Notes: generated from the sequence alone by a model not told the origin. Shown: positions 35,990 to 44,987, counted from the first letter of the stretch. The stretch is DNA of 64,000 nucleotides from Bradyrhizobium sp. 132 (GCF_023074185.1 NZ_JADPKY010000106.1:124001-188000); one strand, 5' to 3'. A program made the numbers and translations.

Positions 35990-38301
35990 TGGGCCTCCGC
36001 AAGGACTTCTTGCGTTGGCAACAATATAGTCGCGACGACGCCACCAGTACGGTCGTTGGCCACGGCAATCTTGCCTCCATGCGCTTCAATGATGGTGGAG
36101 CAGATCGTCAGTCCAAGTCCAAGGCCATGGGTCTTGGTCGTGAAGAACGGTTCGAACAATCGGTCTGCCTGGGCAACCTCGATCCCTGGTCCTCGATCTC
36201 TGACAAAAACCTCAATGCATCCCTGCGTTGCTCGGCTGGAGATCGTGATCGTCCGCGTCCCCGCGGTCGAAGCCATCGCGTCCATCGCGTTCACGAGGAT
36301 GTTTAGCAGAACCTGTTGCAATTGGACGGCATCGCCGAAGAGCTGCGGCAAAGCTGCCGCAAGATCCATGTTGACCATAATGCGGCGGTCGATCATTTCG
36401 CTCCGAAGCAACGCGACCGTCTCATCAATCAGTGCGTTCATACTGACAGACTCCAGCACCGTCTCGCCTTTTTTCAGCAGGCTGCGCAGGCGATGAATGA
36501 CTTCGCCAGCCCGGTTAACATCTTGCACAATATCCTGCAGCGCGTCTCGAACCTCCGCGATGTTGGGGGGATCGTCAGCCAGCAGATAGAGCGCAGCCTG
36601 CGCGTTCGACAAGATCGCAGTGAGTGGCTGGTTGACCTCGTGGGCGATCGCACCGGAGAGCTCACCCAGAACGGAAACCCTCATCAAATGCGTAACTTCC
36701 TGTCGCTGCAACTCCGCTTCGGACTCGGAGGCCTTCTGTTCGGTGACATCAACGAAGATTCCGCTAAATCGGTTCGGAGCTCCGTGATCGTCGGGGCGCA
36801 CACGCGTCCGGATGCTGATCCAGCGCACCTGACCTTCCATTAGTATCCGAACTTGCGTTACGGCAGGTTCGCCGGCATTCGTGATTTGCCGGATCGCGGC
36901 GAGTGCGACATCGCGGTCGTCAGGGTGTATGATTTCCAAAAACGTATCGCGGGTAAGCGGCCGGTCACCCGCGAGCCCGAACATTGCTCGGCAATGCTCA
37001 GTGGCCCACATTCCGTTCGTTGTTCGGTCAAACTGCCATAGGCCGACATTTACCGAGGCCGCGGTGAAGCTCATTCGCTCCTCGCTTTCCTTGAGCGATA
37101 TCTCCGCTTGATAGCGCCGGCGTCGCTGGAACAGCAATGCGGCGACGAAGGATGCCTGCAGTCCGACAATCAAGATCGTGCTCAGTACGAGGTAGCGATG
37201 CTCACTCCAGAGCGTCGGCTGCTTGAAGAGTACAACGCTGCCAAGCGGAAGGTCACTTTCTTTGAGGCCCCACTGCGTCATAGCCCGCGCATCAGTCCGG
37301 AAGGCGGGCTTCGGATTGGATCTGGGAGGAACCTTCGTGACCTCGGTACCTGAAAGTATCTCAAGGGCCATGTCAGCGGCAGTTATGCCCAGAGACTCGA
37401 ATGTGTCTGTGTATCCTCCAACGATGCCGGCGCCGATATAAGTATCGAAGATCCCATAGACTGGGGCGGCGGAAGCTTTCGCCACCGCCGCAGCCACGTC
37501 TCTTGGGATGAAGCGTTTGCCTTCGCGATCTGCAAAAAAGGTAAGCATCATGACAATGCTGTCACTTGGCAGCCGCGAAACGTCGCGCAGCAATTCCGCA
37601 TGAGTGAGGTTAGACCAGTAGACCACCTCAAGCCCGGCATTCTGGCTTTCAATCGCAGTGCGTGCGATTTCACGCCAGCGGAGATCGACGACATCGGTCC
37701 CGCTAATCACAACCAGGCGGCGTGCGTTGGGCTGAAGCCGTTCTGCAAGCTCGAGTGTCTTTTCAGGGTAGGAGTTATTGATCACGCCGGTGATGTCCGA
37801 CGGCAACTGCAGCGCTTCGTAGGTCGACCGGGTGACATCGGAAAATACGACGGGAACACCCGGGCCGATTACGTCACGATACTTGAGGATAAAAGGTATC
37901 GCCGAGACACCGATTACGAACAGAAGGTCGAAATGGACGCCGACGTATTTCTCGCGAAGGAAATTGGCCATTCGTGAGGCGTGCGCCTCATCCGGACGTC
38001 GGGCCAGATCCAGATATTCGGCGTCGATTTCAAGCCCCTCGGGAGATCGTTCCAGCCAGCGCTTTCGAACCGCATCCGAAACCAGTGCGGTAGCCGGGAA
38101 CGTATAATTGTAGGCGTGGAGAACCAAAACCCGCCGTGACGCGTCTTCAGCGTGAGATTGCGCGATGAAAACCCAAGGCGTGAAAAGGATCAGCAGAAAT
38201 GCACCACGCAAAAGACGCGCGTACCTAGCAGCCGGCCAACCAACACGATCGCAGGCTTTCACGAAGCTCGTCCATTCGAAACCCGGACGAGAATAGAGCA
38301 T
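35986..38301 (-). CDS. membrane histidine kinase with ABC-binding-protein-like sensor, PAS and kinase domains
   Basis: This 771-residue protein has a signal/anchor near 29-48. A periplasmic domain of about 310 residues resembles ABC substrate-binding proteins (VLVLHAYNYTFPATALVSDA; GVPVVFSDVTR; PVYGIFDTYIGAGIVGGYTD). A membrane helix follows near 375 (YLVLSTILIVGLQASFVAAL), then a PAS/PAC domain, HisKA with GAIAHEVNQPLTAILSNAQA, and a HATPase domain with DRGPGI and GLGLGLTIC. It probably reads a periplasmic solute directly. The true start may be downstream of the first ATG. Confidence 0.92.
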   Translation of the reverse strand: MLYSRPGFEWTSFVKACDRVGWPAARYARLLRGAFLLILFTPWVFIAQSHAEDASRRVLVLHAYNYTFPATALVSDAVRKRWLERSPEGLEIDAEYLDLARRPDEAHASRMANFLREKYVGVHFDLLFVIGVSAIPFILKYRDVIGPGVPVVFSDVTRSTYEALQLPSDITGVINNSYPEKTLELAERLQPNARRLVVISGTDVVDLRWREIARTAIESQNAGLEVVYWSNLTHAELLRDVSRLPSDSIVMMLTFFADREGKRFIPRDVAAAVAKASAAPVYGIFDTYIGAGIVGGYTDTFESLGITAADMALEILSGTEVTKVPPRSNPKPAFRTDARAMTQWGLKESDLPLGSVVLFKQPTLWSEHRYLVLSTILIVGLQASFVAALLFQRRRRYQAEISLKESEERMSFTAASVNVGLWQFDRTTNGMWATEHCRAMFGLAGDRPLTRDTFLEIIHPDDRDVALAAIRQITNAGEPAVTQVRILMEGQVRWISIRTRVRPDDHGAPNRFSGIFVDVTEQKASESEAELQRQEVTHLMRVSVLGELSGAIAHEVNQPLTAILSNAQAALYLLADDPPNIAEVRDALQDIVQDVNRAGEVIHRLRSLLKKGETVLESVSMNALIDETVALLRSEMIDRRIMVNMDLAAALPQLFGDAVQLQQVLLNILVNAMDAMASTAGTRTITISSRATQGCIEVFVRDRGPGIEVAQADRLFEPFFTTKTHGLGLGLTICSTIIEAHGGKIAVANDRTGGVVATILLPTQEVLAEAQ

Positions 38302-38890
38302 TCATTCGGGAACTGTCGAGTGGTGAACTCGGCTTTGGGCGGTGGTGGGACTAAGCCGCATCGGACCACAGATCGGCTTTCATGCGCGCCCACGTCCTCC
38401 GCCGCACGGCCAAGTGGGACCTTGGTCCAATTTAGCGGGGCGGTTTCGCCGATTAACTTCCTCAACTGGATACCTTCGCTCCGGCGCGGCTGCAGAGCCG
38501 TTCTGGAGCGGGGGCGAAGATCAGAACCCACTCTCAGCCCCATCAATTCACGTTCCGCGCGACCAAACGCTTCATCCTTGCGAGCCTGCGACAGCAATGC
38601 GCCAAGTTTGTTATATCAAGTCGTTTTTTGTCCGGCCGGCAGAGCGACAGCCGCTTCGATCAGTGCGTCGGCGAGTTCGTCGCACTCGTCCGCTGTCATG
38701 TTGATCGGCTGCTCTGGCTCGGTGCCCATCGATCATCCTCGAAACCTTCGGATCTTAAGCGACAGGGGCTTGCAAGTCTATTCGTCGCCGCCGGCCGGAT
38801 TCACCTAATTCGGAGCCCGCCGCCGGGCCCCAACCGCCAACCGTCCGATGGAAACACACAACGCGTGTGCCGAAAACTGCGGAGGAGAAG
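38302..38890. other. divergent intergenic region upstream of kinase and AraC genes
   Basis: About 590 bp. The minus strand carries a 37-codon frame (38616-38729), then a TGA, then an in-phase open stretch to 38259 that runs into the kinase start. No family match was recognised for either part. Promoters for the kinase operon and for the AraC gene should lie here but none is clear. Confidence 0.45.
38616..38729 (-). CDS. possible small protein of unknown function (37 aa)
   Basis: An ATG at 38727-38729 opens a 37-codon frame rich in acidic residues (NMTADECDELADALIEAA) that ends in TGA at 38616-38618. The composition looks protein-like, and a helical peptide can be drawn. The same phase stays open past the TGA for over 100 codons, so this may be the start of an interrupted longer gene. 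No ribosome site is obvious. Treat as tentative. Confidence 0.3.
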   Translation of the reverse strand: MGTEPEQPINMTADECDELADALIEAAVALPAGQKTT

Positions 38891-39865
38891 ATGGATCGGA
38901 GTGCGACGCTCAGCTTTGAAGATCCGCTTTGCTACCAGGCGGCGATCGCCACTGCGGACCTTGAGGTGCTACCGACGTCAGGCTGTTCGTTCAAGGCGGA
39001 ATTGACCAAGGTCCGCTTGGGTGAGCTATTGCTGCAACGCTTCTTCCATAATTTACCCACGCTCAACACCGGCGTTATCAAGCCCGGACGCAGCGTATTT
39101 ACGTTCCTGACGTCATCGTCGCCAGCTAGTATGCGACACTGCGGAATGGACGTTTTGTCTGGAGACATCATCGCCAATGACGGCGACGAGATACACCAGC
39201 AGACCGAGGCCGAGTTTCGTCTGGGATCGATATCTCTCGCGATCGCCCAACTCGATGCCGCTTGCCAAGCCATAGCCGGTTGCGAGTTTTTTTCGAACTC
39301 AGCGCAGAAGCAGCTTATTCGGCCGGATGCTGCTATGATGTCGCGGCTGTTGAACCTGCATGAGATAGTGGGCCAAATCGCAGCAAACGCGCCTGAGATT
39401 CTTGTCGTGAACGAGGCAGCGCGCTCCTTGGAGAACCAGTTCGTCCATCTACTGGTCAGGTGTTTGACGGAGAGCGCATCTAGTCGATCCATTAACTGCG
39501 GCCTGCGGCAGGCTCGGATAATCGCAAAATTCCATGAATATCTTGAAGCTAACCCGAACGTGCCGCTTTATTTGGAAGACATATGCGGAGCGATCGGAGC
39601 GGCGGAACGAAGCCTTCGCGCCGCCTGCGAAACACATCTCGGGATGGGTCCTATCCGCTATCTTGCGCTGAGGAGAATGCACCTTGTTCGCCGGGCGCTC
39701 TCGCAAGCCGATTCTTCCACCACAACCGTGACGAGAATTGCCATGGAGCACGGGTTCTGGGAGCTGGGGCGCTTCTCAGGGAGTTACCGCGCGATGTTTG
39801 GGGAAACGCCTTCGGCTACATTGTTCCGACCGCCGCACGACCGACCTGCGGATGGCCTGATGTAG
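38891..39865 (+). CDS. AraC-family transcriptional regulator
   Basis: From the ATG at 38891, preceded by CGGAGGAG, the product has 324 residues. The C-terminal third is an AraC double helix-turn-helix (LYLEDICGAIGAAERSLRAA; GMGPIRYLALRRMHLVRRAL; GFWELGRFSGSYRAMFGETP). The N-terminal region is a sensor-type domain of the sort seen in ligand-responsive AraC proteins, but I cannot name the ligand. No obvious target lies immediately downstream; the nearest gene is on the opposite strand. Confidence 0.92.
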   Translation: MDRSATLSFEDPLCYQAAIATADLEVLPTSGCSFKAELTKVRLGELLLQRFFHNLPTLNTGVIKPGRSVFTFLTSSSPASMRHCGMDVLSGDIIANDGDEIHQQTEAEFRLGSISLAIAQLDAACQAIAGCEFFSNSAQKQLIRPDAAMMSRLLNLHEIVGQIAANAPEILVVNEAARSLENQFVHLLVRCLTESASSRSINCGLRQARIIAKFHEYLEANPNVPLYLEDICGAIGAAERSLRAACETHLGMGPIRYLALRRMHLVRRALSQADSSTTTVTRIAMEHGFWELGRFSGSYRAMFGETPSATLFRPPHDRPADGLM

Positions 39866-39988
39866 CGCGAGCGCCGAGTTGAAGCCGGCCAAATCCACCA
39901 GACTTAGCACTCTAGCTACGCCGTCGGTCCGCTTCCGGTCTGGCCCTGAACTGAGCCTTCAGCCGCTTCCACCCCAACCAGCCCCCGC

Positions 39989-40876
39989 CTATCCCTCGTA
40001 TTGGTCCGGCCCCATCGCCCAGAGCGATTGATCGTGACCGGATGCGTAATTGCGATTGTTCAGCGCCGGATTGCGATTGACCATCGGCCGCATGAACATC
40101 GGGTGAGTGGCGCTGCGCACCTCGTGCTCGACCGTGAACAGGGGCTTGCCGCCGTCGAGATCGACGATGTCGCAGAACCGGTACTGATATTGATTGTCCT
40201 CGCGCGAGATCAAATTGCGCGCCAACAGCCTGCGGTAAGGGCCGGAGAAGTCGGTGATGTACATCTGCACATGGTGGCCGTCGTAGTCGCCTTGCGGCCG
40301 ATCGGTCTCGCGGAACAACAGATGCTGGTCGCGGCCCGTCTTCACGGCGGCGACCGTGCCGTCGCCGTTCCACAAGGCGGATGGCATGCCCATGATTTCA
40401 GGGTAGAAGGCGCAGATACGCGCTGCCGAACCCACCGGCACGTCGAACTCGACATAGGGAATGCCGAGCGCGATGCGGCCGAAGCGCGCGGCGTCGGGCT
40501 CGTAACAGCGCAGGCGGTTGCCCCACGGACAAATCGCTTCGACATGGTCGTTGCGCTCGGCGAAGGCGAACGCCGTGCCCTCGAGCTTTTTGGCGACCGA
40601 CGCCAATCGCGCCAGCAGCGCCTCGCGGCCCGCGATCACCAGTCCGACATGACCGCGCAGCACCTGCGGCCTCCCGCTCGGCAAGTGGAATTGGCTCCGC
40701 CCGGCGTTGATCCACATGTTGGTGTCGGACACCATCAGGTAGGGATCGCGGGTGAGCCCGAGGCCCGTGACGTAGAACAGGGTGGCGAGCCGCTGATCCG
40801 GGACCTGGATGTTGACGTGCTCGAGATGGATTGCGTTGCCGAGATCTTCTGCGGATCGATCGAATTGTTGCGGCAT
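39989..40876 (-). CDS. VOC (glyoxalase/dioxygenase superfamily) protein
   Basis: The 295-residue product contains two vicinal-oxygen-chelate modules: one starts at HLEHVNIQVPDQRLATLFYV and the other at PYVEFDVPVGSAARICAFYP. A candidate metal ligand set includes His near 18 and HVGLVI. Family enzymes are lyases, dioxygenases or resistance proteins. The double-module layout and length are compatible with extradiol-type dioxygenases, but key ligands are not clear enough to claim this. The gene is isolated between an AraC gene and a CoA-transferase gene. Confidence 0.8.
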   Translation of the reverse strand: MPQQFDRSAEDLGNAIHLEHVNIQVPDQRLATLFYVTGLGLTRDPYLMVSDTNMWINAGRSQFHLPSGRPQVLRGHVGLVIAGREALLARLASVAKKLEGTAFAFAERNDHVEAICPWGNRLRCYEPDAARFGRIALGIPYVEFDVPVGSAARICAFYPEIMGMPSALWNGDGTVAAVKTGRDQHLLFRETDRPQGDYDGHHVQMYITDFSGPYRRLLARNLISREDNQYQYRFCDIVDLDGGKPLFTVEHEVRSATHPMFMRPMVNRNPALNNRNYASGHDQSLWAMGPDQYEG

Positions 40877-41118
40877 GGATGGGGCTCTCGCTGGGGGACG
40901 GACGGGTCATACTAAAGCGTTTTCAAGCGAAGTGGACACCGGTTCGCGTAAAGAAAACGCGTCAAAATAAGAATCTAGAGCGCACAATTTCCGCCAGCCG
41001 AAACGGCGAACCGATGACATCTTGAGGGCAGGGGCATGACGTCCGTTGCGACCTTGCCGTGGCGGCCAGTCCCTGTAATCTGACCAAAACCTGAGGCAAG
41101 AACACCGGGAAGGAACGA

Positions 41119-42306
41119 ATGCGGGGAGTTTTGGCGGGCGTACGCGTTCTCGATTTCGGGCGCTATATCGCAGGGCCTTATTGCGCAACCTTGCTGGCCG
41201 AATTCGGCGCCGAGGTCATTCGCGTGGAGAAGCGCGACGGCAGCGAGGATCGCTTCGTGGCGCCGGTGGGAGAGGGTGGCGAAGGCGCGCTGTTTCTTCA
41301 GGTCAATCGCAACAAGAAGTGCCTCACGCTCGATCCGATGAAGCCGGAAGGGCAGGAGGTGATGCGCCGCCTGGTGGCGACCGCGGACGTGGTCGTCGCC
41401 AATCTGCCGCCGCAGACCCTGCGCGCGATGAAGCTCGACTACGACTCGCTCAAGGCGATCAAGCCGGACATCATCCTGACGACGGCAACCGCGTTCGGCG
41501 GGCCGGGGCCCTGGTCCGACCGCGTCGGCTTCGACGGCGTCGGGCAAGTCATGTCGGGCTCGGTGTACATGACGGGCGCCGGCGATCCGCCTTACCGGGC
41601 CGCGGTCAACTGGGTCGATTTCGGAACGGCGCTGCATTGCGCGTTCGGGACGCTCGCTGCGCTGATCGAGCGTGGCAAATCCGGGCGCGGGCAGATCGTC
41701 GAGGGCGCGCTGCTTGCAACCGCTTTGTCCTTCACCAATGCCACGCTGATCGAGCAGGCCGTTATCAACGTCAATCGCGTGCCGACAGGCAATCTCGGCC
41801 AGACCGCAGCGCCAGCCGACATCTATCGCACCAGGGACGGCTGGGTGCTGTGCCAGGTCACGGGGCATCCGCTGTTCAAGCGCTGGGCCAGGCTGATGGG
41901 CGAGGAGGAGGTGTGGTTGAACGATCCGCGCTTTGCCGACGACATCAGCCGCGGCAACAACGGCCCCGTCATCAGCGAGCGGATGGCGCGCTGGTGCGCC
42001 GAGCGCACCACGCAGGAGGCCGTCGACACCCTGGGCAAGGCGATGATTCCGACCGGCCCGGTGCTGAGCCCGCAACAGGCGCTGGATCATCCGCACATCC
42101 GCGCCGCCGGCTTTATGCAGGACGTCGATTATCCCGGTCTGCCGAAGCCCGCACCGGTGACACGCGCCGCCGTCCGCCTGTCGGAAACGCCCGGTGAAAT
42201 CGCGACGCGCGCGCCGACGCTCGGCGAGCATACCGATCTTATCCTGACCGAGCTCGGCTACGACAAGGCCGCGATCGCGGCGCTTCGGCAAGGCGGCATC
42301 GTCTAG
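41119..42306 (+). CDS. CaiB/BaiF family CoA-transferase
   Basis: The 395-residue protein is a class III CoA-transferase: GVRVLDFGRYIAGPYCATLL near the N-terminus, RNKKCLTLDPMKPEG, and a candidate catalytic Asp in VNWVDFGTALHCAFG. It would move CoA between carboxylic acids. The length is normal. GGAAGGAACGA before the ATG is a good ribosome site. No clear pathway partner is adjacent. Confidence 0.93.
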   Translation: MRGVLAGVRVLDFGRYIAGPYCATLLAEFGAEVIRVEKRDGSEDRFVAPVGEGGEGALFLQVNRNKKCLTLDPMKPEGQEVMRRLVATADVVVANLPPQTLRAMKLDYDSLKAIKPDIILTTATAFGGPGPWSDRVGFDGVGQVMSGSVYMTGAGDPPYRAAVNWVDFGTALHCAFGTLAALIERGKSGRGQIVEGALLATALSFTNATLIEQAVINVNRVPTGNLGQTAAPADIYRTRDGWVLCQVTGHPLFKRWARLMGEEEVWLNDPRFADDISRGNNGPVISERMARWCAERTTQEAVDTLGKAMIPTGPVLSPQQALDHPHIRAAGFMQDVDYPGLPKPAPVTRAAVRLSETPGEIATRAPTLGEHTDLILTELGYDKAAIAALRQGGIV

Positions 42307-42426
42307 CGAGGGAGGCAGGTCGAGCACATCCGGCAATCTCTCATCGGCCGTGTGCGTTTGCCGGGAGCTTGGCTGCGGTGTGGTCAAGGGGTTGTTTGGG
42401 GGACAACGTCGGCGGACGCGGAGGCG

Positions 42427-42795
42427 CTACGCGCAGAGATCGATGGCAGCGCGACCATCAGGTGGTCGGCCGTCACCGTCGGCTCCCGCATCAAATGCGG
42501 GACGCCGCAGCCGCATCGAGGCGCCGCCGGGGGGTGGCGGGTCGTCGTCGTCATCCAGCCTGCGCAGCGCGGCGAGGATGTCCGCGAGCCGGATGGTGTG
42601 GTCCAGGCCGGGTATCTCGCGCAACGCGGGATGGGATTCGACCGCGTACATGTCGGACGCCCACGACGACAGGATGATCCGCTTCTCCGGGGTCGAGAGG
42701 CCGCGGTCGTCGAGGACGGCGCTCGGAGATGCATAATGTGCGGCGGGATGAAACAGCGGGTCGAGACCGCCGGTGGTCGCATTGGCATTGGTCAT
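42427..42795 (-). CDS. conserved-looking hypothetical protein downstream of hsp20
   Basis: A 122-residue frame starts at 42793-42795 with GGGAG just upstream. The middle reads LSTPEKRIILSSWASDMYAV, then ESHPALREIPG and a helical segment, followed by an acidic DDDDD run and a Pro/Gly/Arg-rich tail. I do not recognise a named domain. It follows the small heat-shock gene by 110 bp on the same strand, so heat-linked expression is possible. The tail may extend past the conserved part. Confidence 0.7.
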   Translation of the reverse strand: MTNANATTGGLDPLFHPAAHYASPSAVLDDRGLSTPEKRIILSSWASDMYAVESHPALREIPGLDHTIRLADILAALRRLDDDDDPPPPGGASMRLRRPAFDAGADGDGRPPDGRAAIDLCA

Positions 42796-42905
42796 GGTTG
42801 TCTCCCTCTACACTCCTTCCGAAGGGATGGTTCTTGATCGGCGGATGGCGACCCGGTCGCCATCCGCCATGCTGGTTGCGGCAGTGCCGAACGAGCGGGA
42901 CGAGG

Positions 42906-43361
42906 CTAAGCCGCCTTCCTCTGCTCGATCTGCGGTGACGAAGCGCCCGCGATCTGGATCCGGCGCGGCTTCATCGCGTCCGGAATCTCGCGCACCAGCT
43001 CGATGATCAACAGGCCGTCCTCAAAGGCAGCCTGCTTGACCTGGACGTAGTCGGCGAGATTGAACCCGCGGCGGAACGGGCGTGCCGCGATACCCTGGTA
43101 GAGATACTCGCGCGCAGCGCTGTCGGGCTTCCTGCCCTCGATGTTGAGGGCGTTCTGTTCGGCGGTCACCGTGATGTCGTTGACGCTGAAGCCCGCCACC
43201 GCCAGCGTGATGCGGTAGTGGTCTTCGCCGGACCGCTCAATATTGTAGGGGGGATAGTTGTCCTCGCTCGCCTGGCGCAGCGTGCTGTCGACGAGGTCGG
43301 CCAGGTGGTCGAAGCCAATGGTGGAGCGCCACAGGGGCGCGAAGTCAAAGGTAGTCCTCAT
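42906..43361 (-). CDS. small heat-shock protein (Hsp20/alpha-crystallin family)
   Basis: The ATG at 43359-43361, six bases after GGAGGA, gives 151 residues. The alpha-crystallin domain spans about 35-135 (YPPYNIERSGEDHYRITLAV; REYLYQGIAARPFRRGFNLA; AAFEDGLLIIELVREIPDAM). A C-terminal IQI motif serves oligomerisation. It is a class A-type rhizobial holdase preventing aggregation on heating. Its leader is a ROSE-like RNA thermometer, so translation should rise with temperature. Confidence 0.95.
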   Translation of the reverse strand: MRTTFDFAPLWRSTIGFDHLADLVDSTLRQASEDNYPPYNIERSGEDHYRITLAVAGFSVNDITVTAEQNALNIEGRKPDSAAREYLYQGIAARPFRRGFNLADYVQVKQAAFEDGLLIIELVREIPDAMKPRRIQIAGASSPQIEQRKAA

Positions 43362-43488
43362 ACCAAGTCCTCCAAAGAGCAAGATGGATACGAAGGAGCG
43401 CAAGACAGGGAATCGGACCAGGTCCGAACACCCCGACCGGCGCCCGCGCCGGACCCGATCGGGCATCCGGCACACCGCTCTCGCGGCG
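43362..43488 (-). promoter_or_regulatory. ROSE-type RNA thermometer in the hsp20 leader
   Basis: The leader ends with TTGCT (43378-43382), a short loop, then GGAGGA (43368-43373), the ROSE arrangement in which the pyrimidine-GCU segment masks the ribosome site at low temperature. Further upstream are GC-rich hairpins such as GGACC/GGTCC. Length (about 125 nt) and position match rhizobial ROSE leaders. The fold was judged by eye. Confidence 0.82.
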
Positions 43489-43494
43489 AAAAAC

Positions 43495-43522
43495 GAAATA
43501 GAGCGGCGCAAGGACGTTGCAA
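43495..43522 (-). promoter_or_regulatory. housekeeping-type promoter of hsp20
   Basis: On the minus strand TTGCAA (43517-43522) and TATTTC (43495-43500) are 16 bp apart, a sigma-70-type promoter. ROSE-controlled rhizobial genes are known to use such promoters, heat control being exerted on the mRNA. The start point would be near 43488. Confidence 0.55.
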
Positions 43523-43605
43523 GAGGTGAGCAATTTTTTTTTGGCTCACATCGCCGGCGGCCGGCCGATCCCTCCAAAAGCGCCGGCGAGCGGCGAGGAA
43601 TCGCC

Positions 43606-43633
43606 TTGACAAGGAAAGCAGCCTGAATATTTT
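43606..43633 (+). promoter_or_regulatory. promoter of the small paralogous gene pair
   Basis: TTGACA (43606-43611) and TATTTT (43628-43633) are 16 bp apart, about 75 bp before the first small gene. The match to a sigma-70 consensus is strong at the -35 box. Confidence 0.5.
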
Positions 43634-43707
43634 TTTGGCTAGGAAGATTGCTCTTCCGACACCGCTAAATCGACAAGGACCGTGAAAGACCGTCTGGAGT
43701 GACGACG

Positions 43708-43932
43708 ATGCTCGATCAAGATCTGGCCCGCCTCCGTGCCCACCGAAACAATCTCTCCCGCTACCGGCGCTTGCTGAAGACCAAGCTGTCGGACATCGAA
43801 CGCCGGTTTGTCGAACGACGCCTCGCCGAGGAGCAGACCGCGCTCGAGGCCCTTGCCGCCGATGTATTCCCCACTGCATTCACCCTTCCGAACCAGCCGC
43901 CGGCTTCCGCCGCGCGGGGAGCGGAACGATGA
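43708..43932 (+). CDS. small helical protein, paralogue 1 (74 aa)
   Basis: The ATG at 43708 has GGAG at 43696-43699; a GTG at 43699 is in frame but overlaps that ribosome site. The product is mostly charged helix (DLARLRAHRNNLSRYRRLLK; DIERRFVERRLAEEQTALEA) with a Pro/Ala-rich tail. The core resembles the next protein: both have a YR-LL helix followed by E-R-F/Y and R-EEQ/REQ. I know no function. It lies divergent from hsp20, and the pair overlaps by 4 bp. Confidence 0.7.
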   Translation: MLDQDLARLRAHRNNLSRYRRLLKTKLSDIERRFVERRLAEEQTALEALAADVFPTAFTLPNQPPASAARGAER

Positions 43933-44108
43933 GCGACGTCCGCGACCTCCTCATCCGCGGCAGCGAGAAGGTGATCCGGCACTATCGGCTGCTGCTGGCC
44001 GGCGCCAGAACCGAGAGCGAACGCGAGTTCTACCGTAGCAGAATCCAGCGCGAGCAGCGCCTGCTCGACGAGCTGCAGGGCGGGTTGCCGGATCGATCGG
44101 CGGCATGA
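43929..44108 (+). CDS. small helical protein, paralogue 2 (59 aa)
   Basis: The ATG at 43929 overlaps the stop of the preceding gene (ATGA), indicating coupled translation. The 59-residue product (SEKVIRHYRLLLAG; SEREFYRSRIQREQRLLDEL) is a charged helical peptide clearly related to its upstream neighbour. Rhizobial genomes carry similar tiny proteins near stress genes, but I cannot assign a function. Confidence 0.7.
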   Translation: MSDVRDLLIRGSEKVIRHYRLLLAGARTESEREFYRSRIQREQRLLDELQGGLPDRSAA

Positions 44109-44136
44109 CCGCGCTTCACCGAGCCTTGTCCGTGCG

Positions 44137-44859
44137 TTACAGCAATTGCTTCAATGCCTGTGCATCGGCCGGCGCCGCGCTCTTCTGGTCGTTGTCGAAG
44201 TAGACAAAGACGTCGCAGCCCTGCCGCTTCCAGGACTTGATGCGCCGCGCCCATTGCGCCAGCGTGGTTTTCGTATAGTGCCCGTGATAGCGCCCGCTTG
44301 GTCCGTGTCCGCGCACATAGACGAAATCCGCCGTGCGCTTCCATGGTGCCGGCGCGTCGTGATGGTCGGACAAACATAGCGAGATGTTCTCGTCGGCCAG
44401 CATCCTGAGAATGCGCGGCTGATACCAGCTCGGATGACGGAATTCGAAGCTGTACCGCCGCTTTCTCGACAACAGCTTGAAGAAGGCGGCGAGGCGGTCC
44501 GCGTCGACCTCGAATTGCGGCGGGAGCTGGAACAGGATCGGGCCGGCCTTGCGGCCGAGCCGCGAGATACGATCCTCCAGCAGTTCGAGGCTGTTAACGG
44601 AGCGGCCCGACAGGCGCTTCCAGTGCGTGATGAATTTCGACGCCTTCCAGGCGAACACGAAATCGCGCCCGGTCTGCGCCCGCCAAGCCTCGACGGCTTC
44701 CGGCGTCGGGGTGCGGTAGAACACCCCGTTCAGCTCGGTGGTGTCGAACTGTCCGGCGTAATAGCGCAGCTGCTCCTTCAACGTCACGCCCTCCGGAAAG
44801 AACGGCCCACGCCAGGAGGCGTAATGCCAGCCGGAAGTTCCGATCAGAACGCGCGCCAT
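44137..44859 (-). CDS. DUF72 (YecE-like) domain protein
   Basis: The ATG at 44857-44859 gives 240 residues, standard for the family. The DUF72 TIM-barrel signatures are present: VLIGTSGWHYASWRGPFFP at the start, LRYYAGQFDTTELNGVFYR, FVFAWKASKFITHWKR, ILFQLPPQFEVD and DVFVYFDNDQKSAA at the end. The biochemical function of the family is unknown. The gene is convergent with the small-protein pair. Confidence 0.92.
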   Translation of the reverse strand: MARVLIGTSGWHYASWRGPFFPEGVTLKEQLRYYAGQFDTTELNGVFYRTPTPEAVEAWRAQTGRDFVFAWKASKFITHWKRLSGRSVNSLELLEDRISRLGRKAGPILFQLPPQFEVDADRLAAFFKLLSRKRRYSFEFRHPSWYQPRILRMLADENISLCLSDHHDAPAPWKRTADFVYVRGHGPSGRYHGHYTKTTLAQWARRIKSWKRQGCDVFVYFDNDQKSAAPADAQALKQLL

Positions 44860-44987
44860 TTCCCTGCCATCCGTTTGCCAACCTCGGACGCGGCACGCTC
44901 GATTGGCCGGAGCCGCGCCAGCCGAAAGGGAACGCCCGTGCGGCCGATACGTTGCTCGTGAGCTTGACCAACGCAGGATCGGAACCG

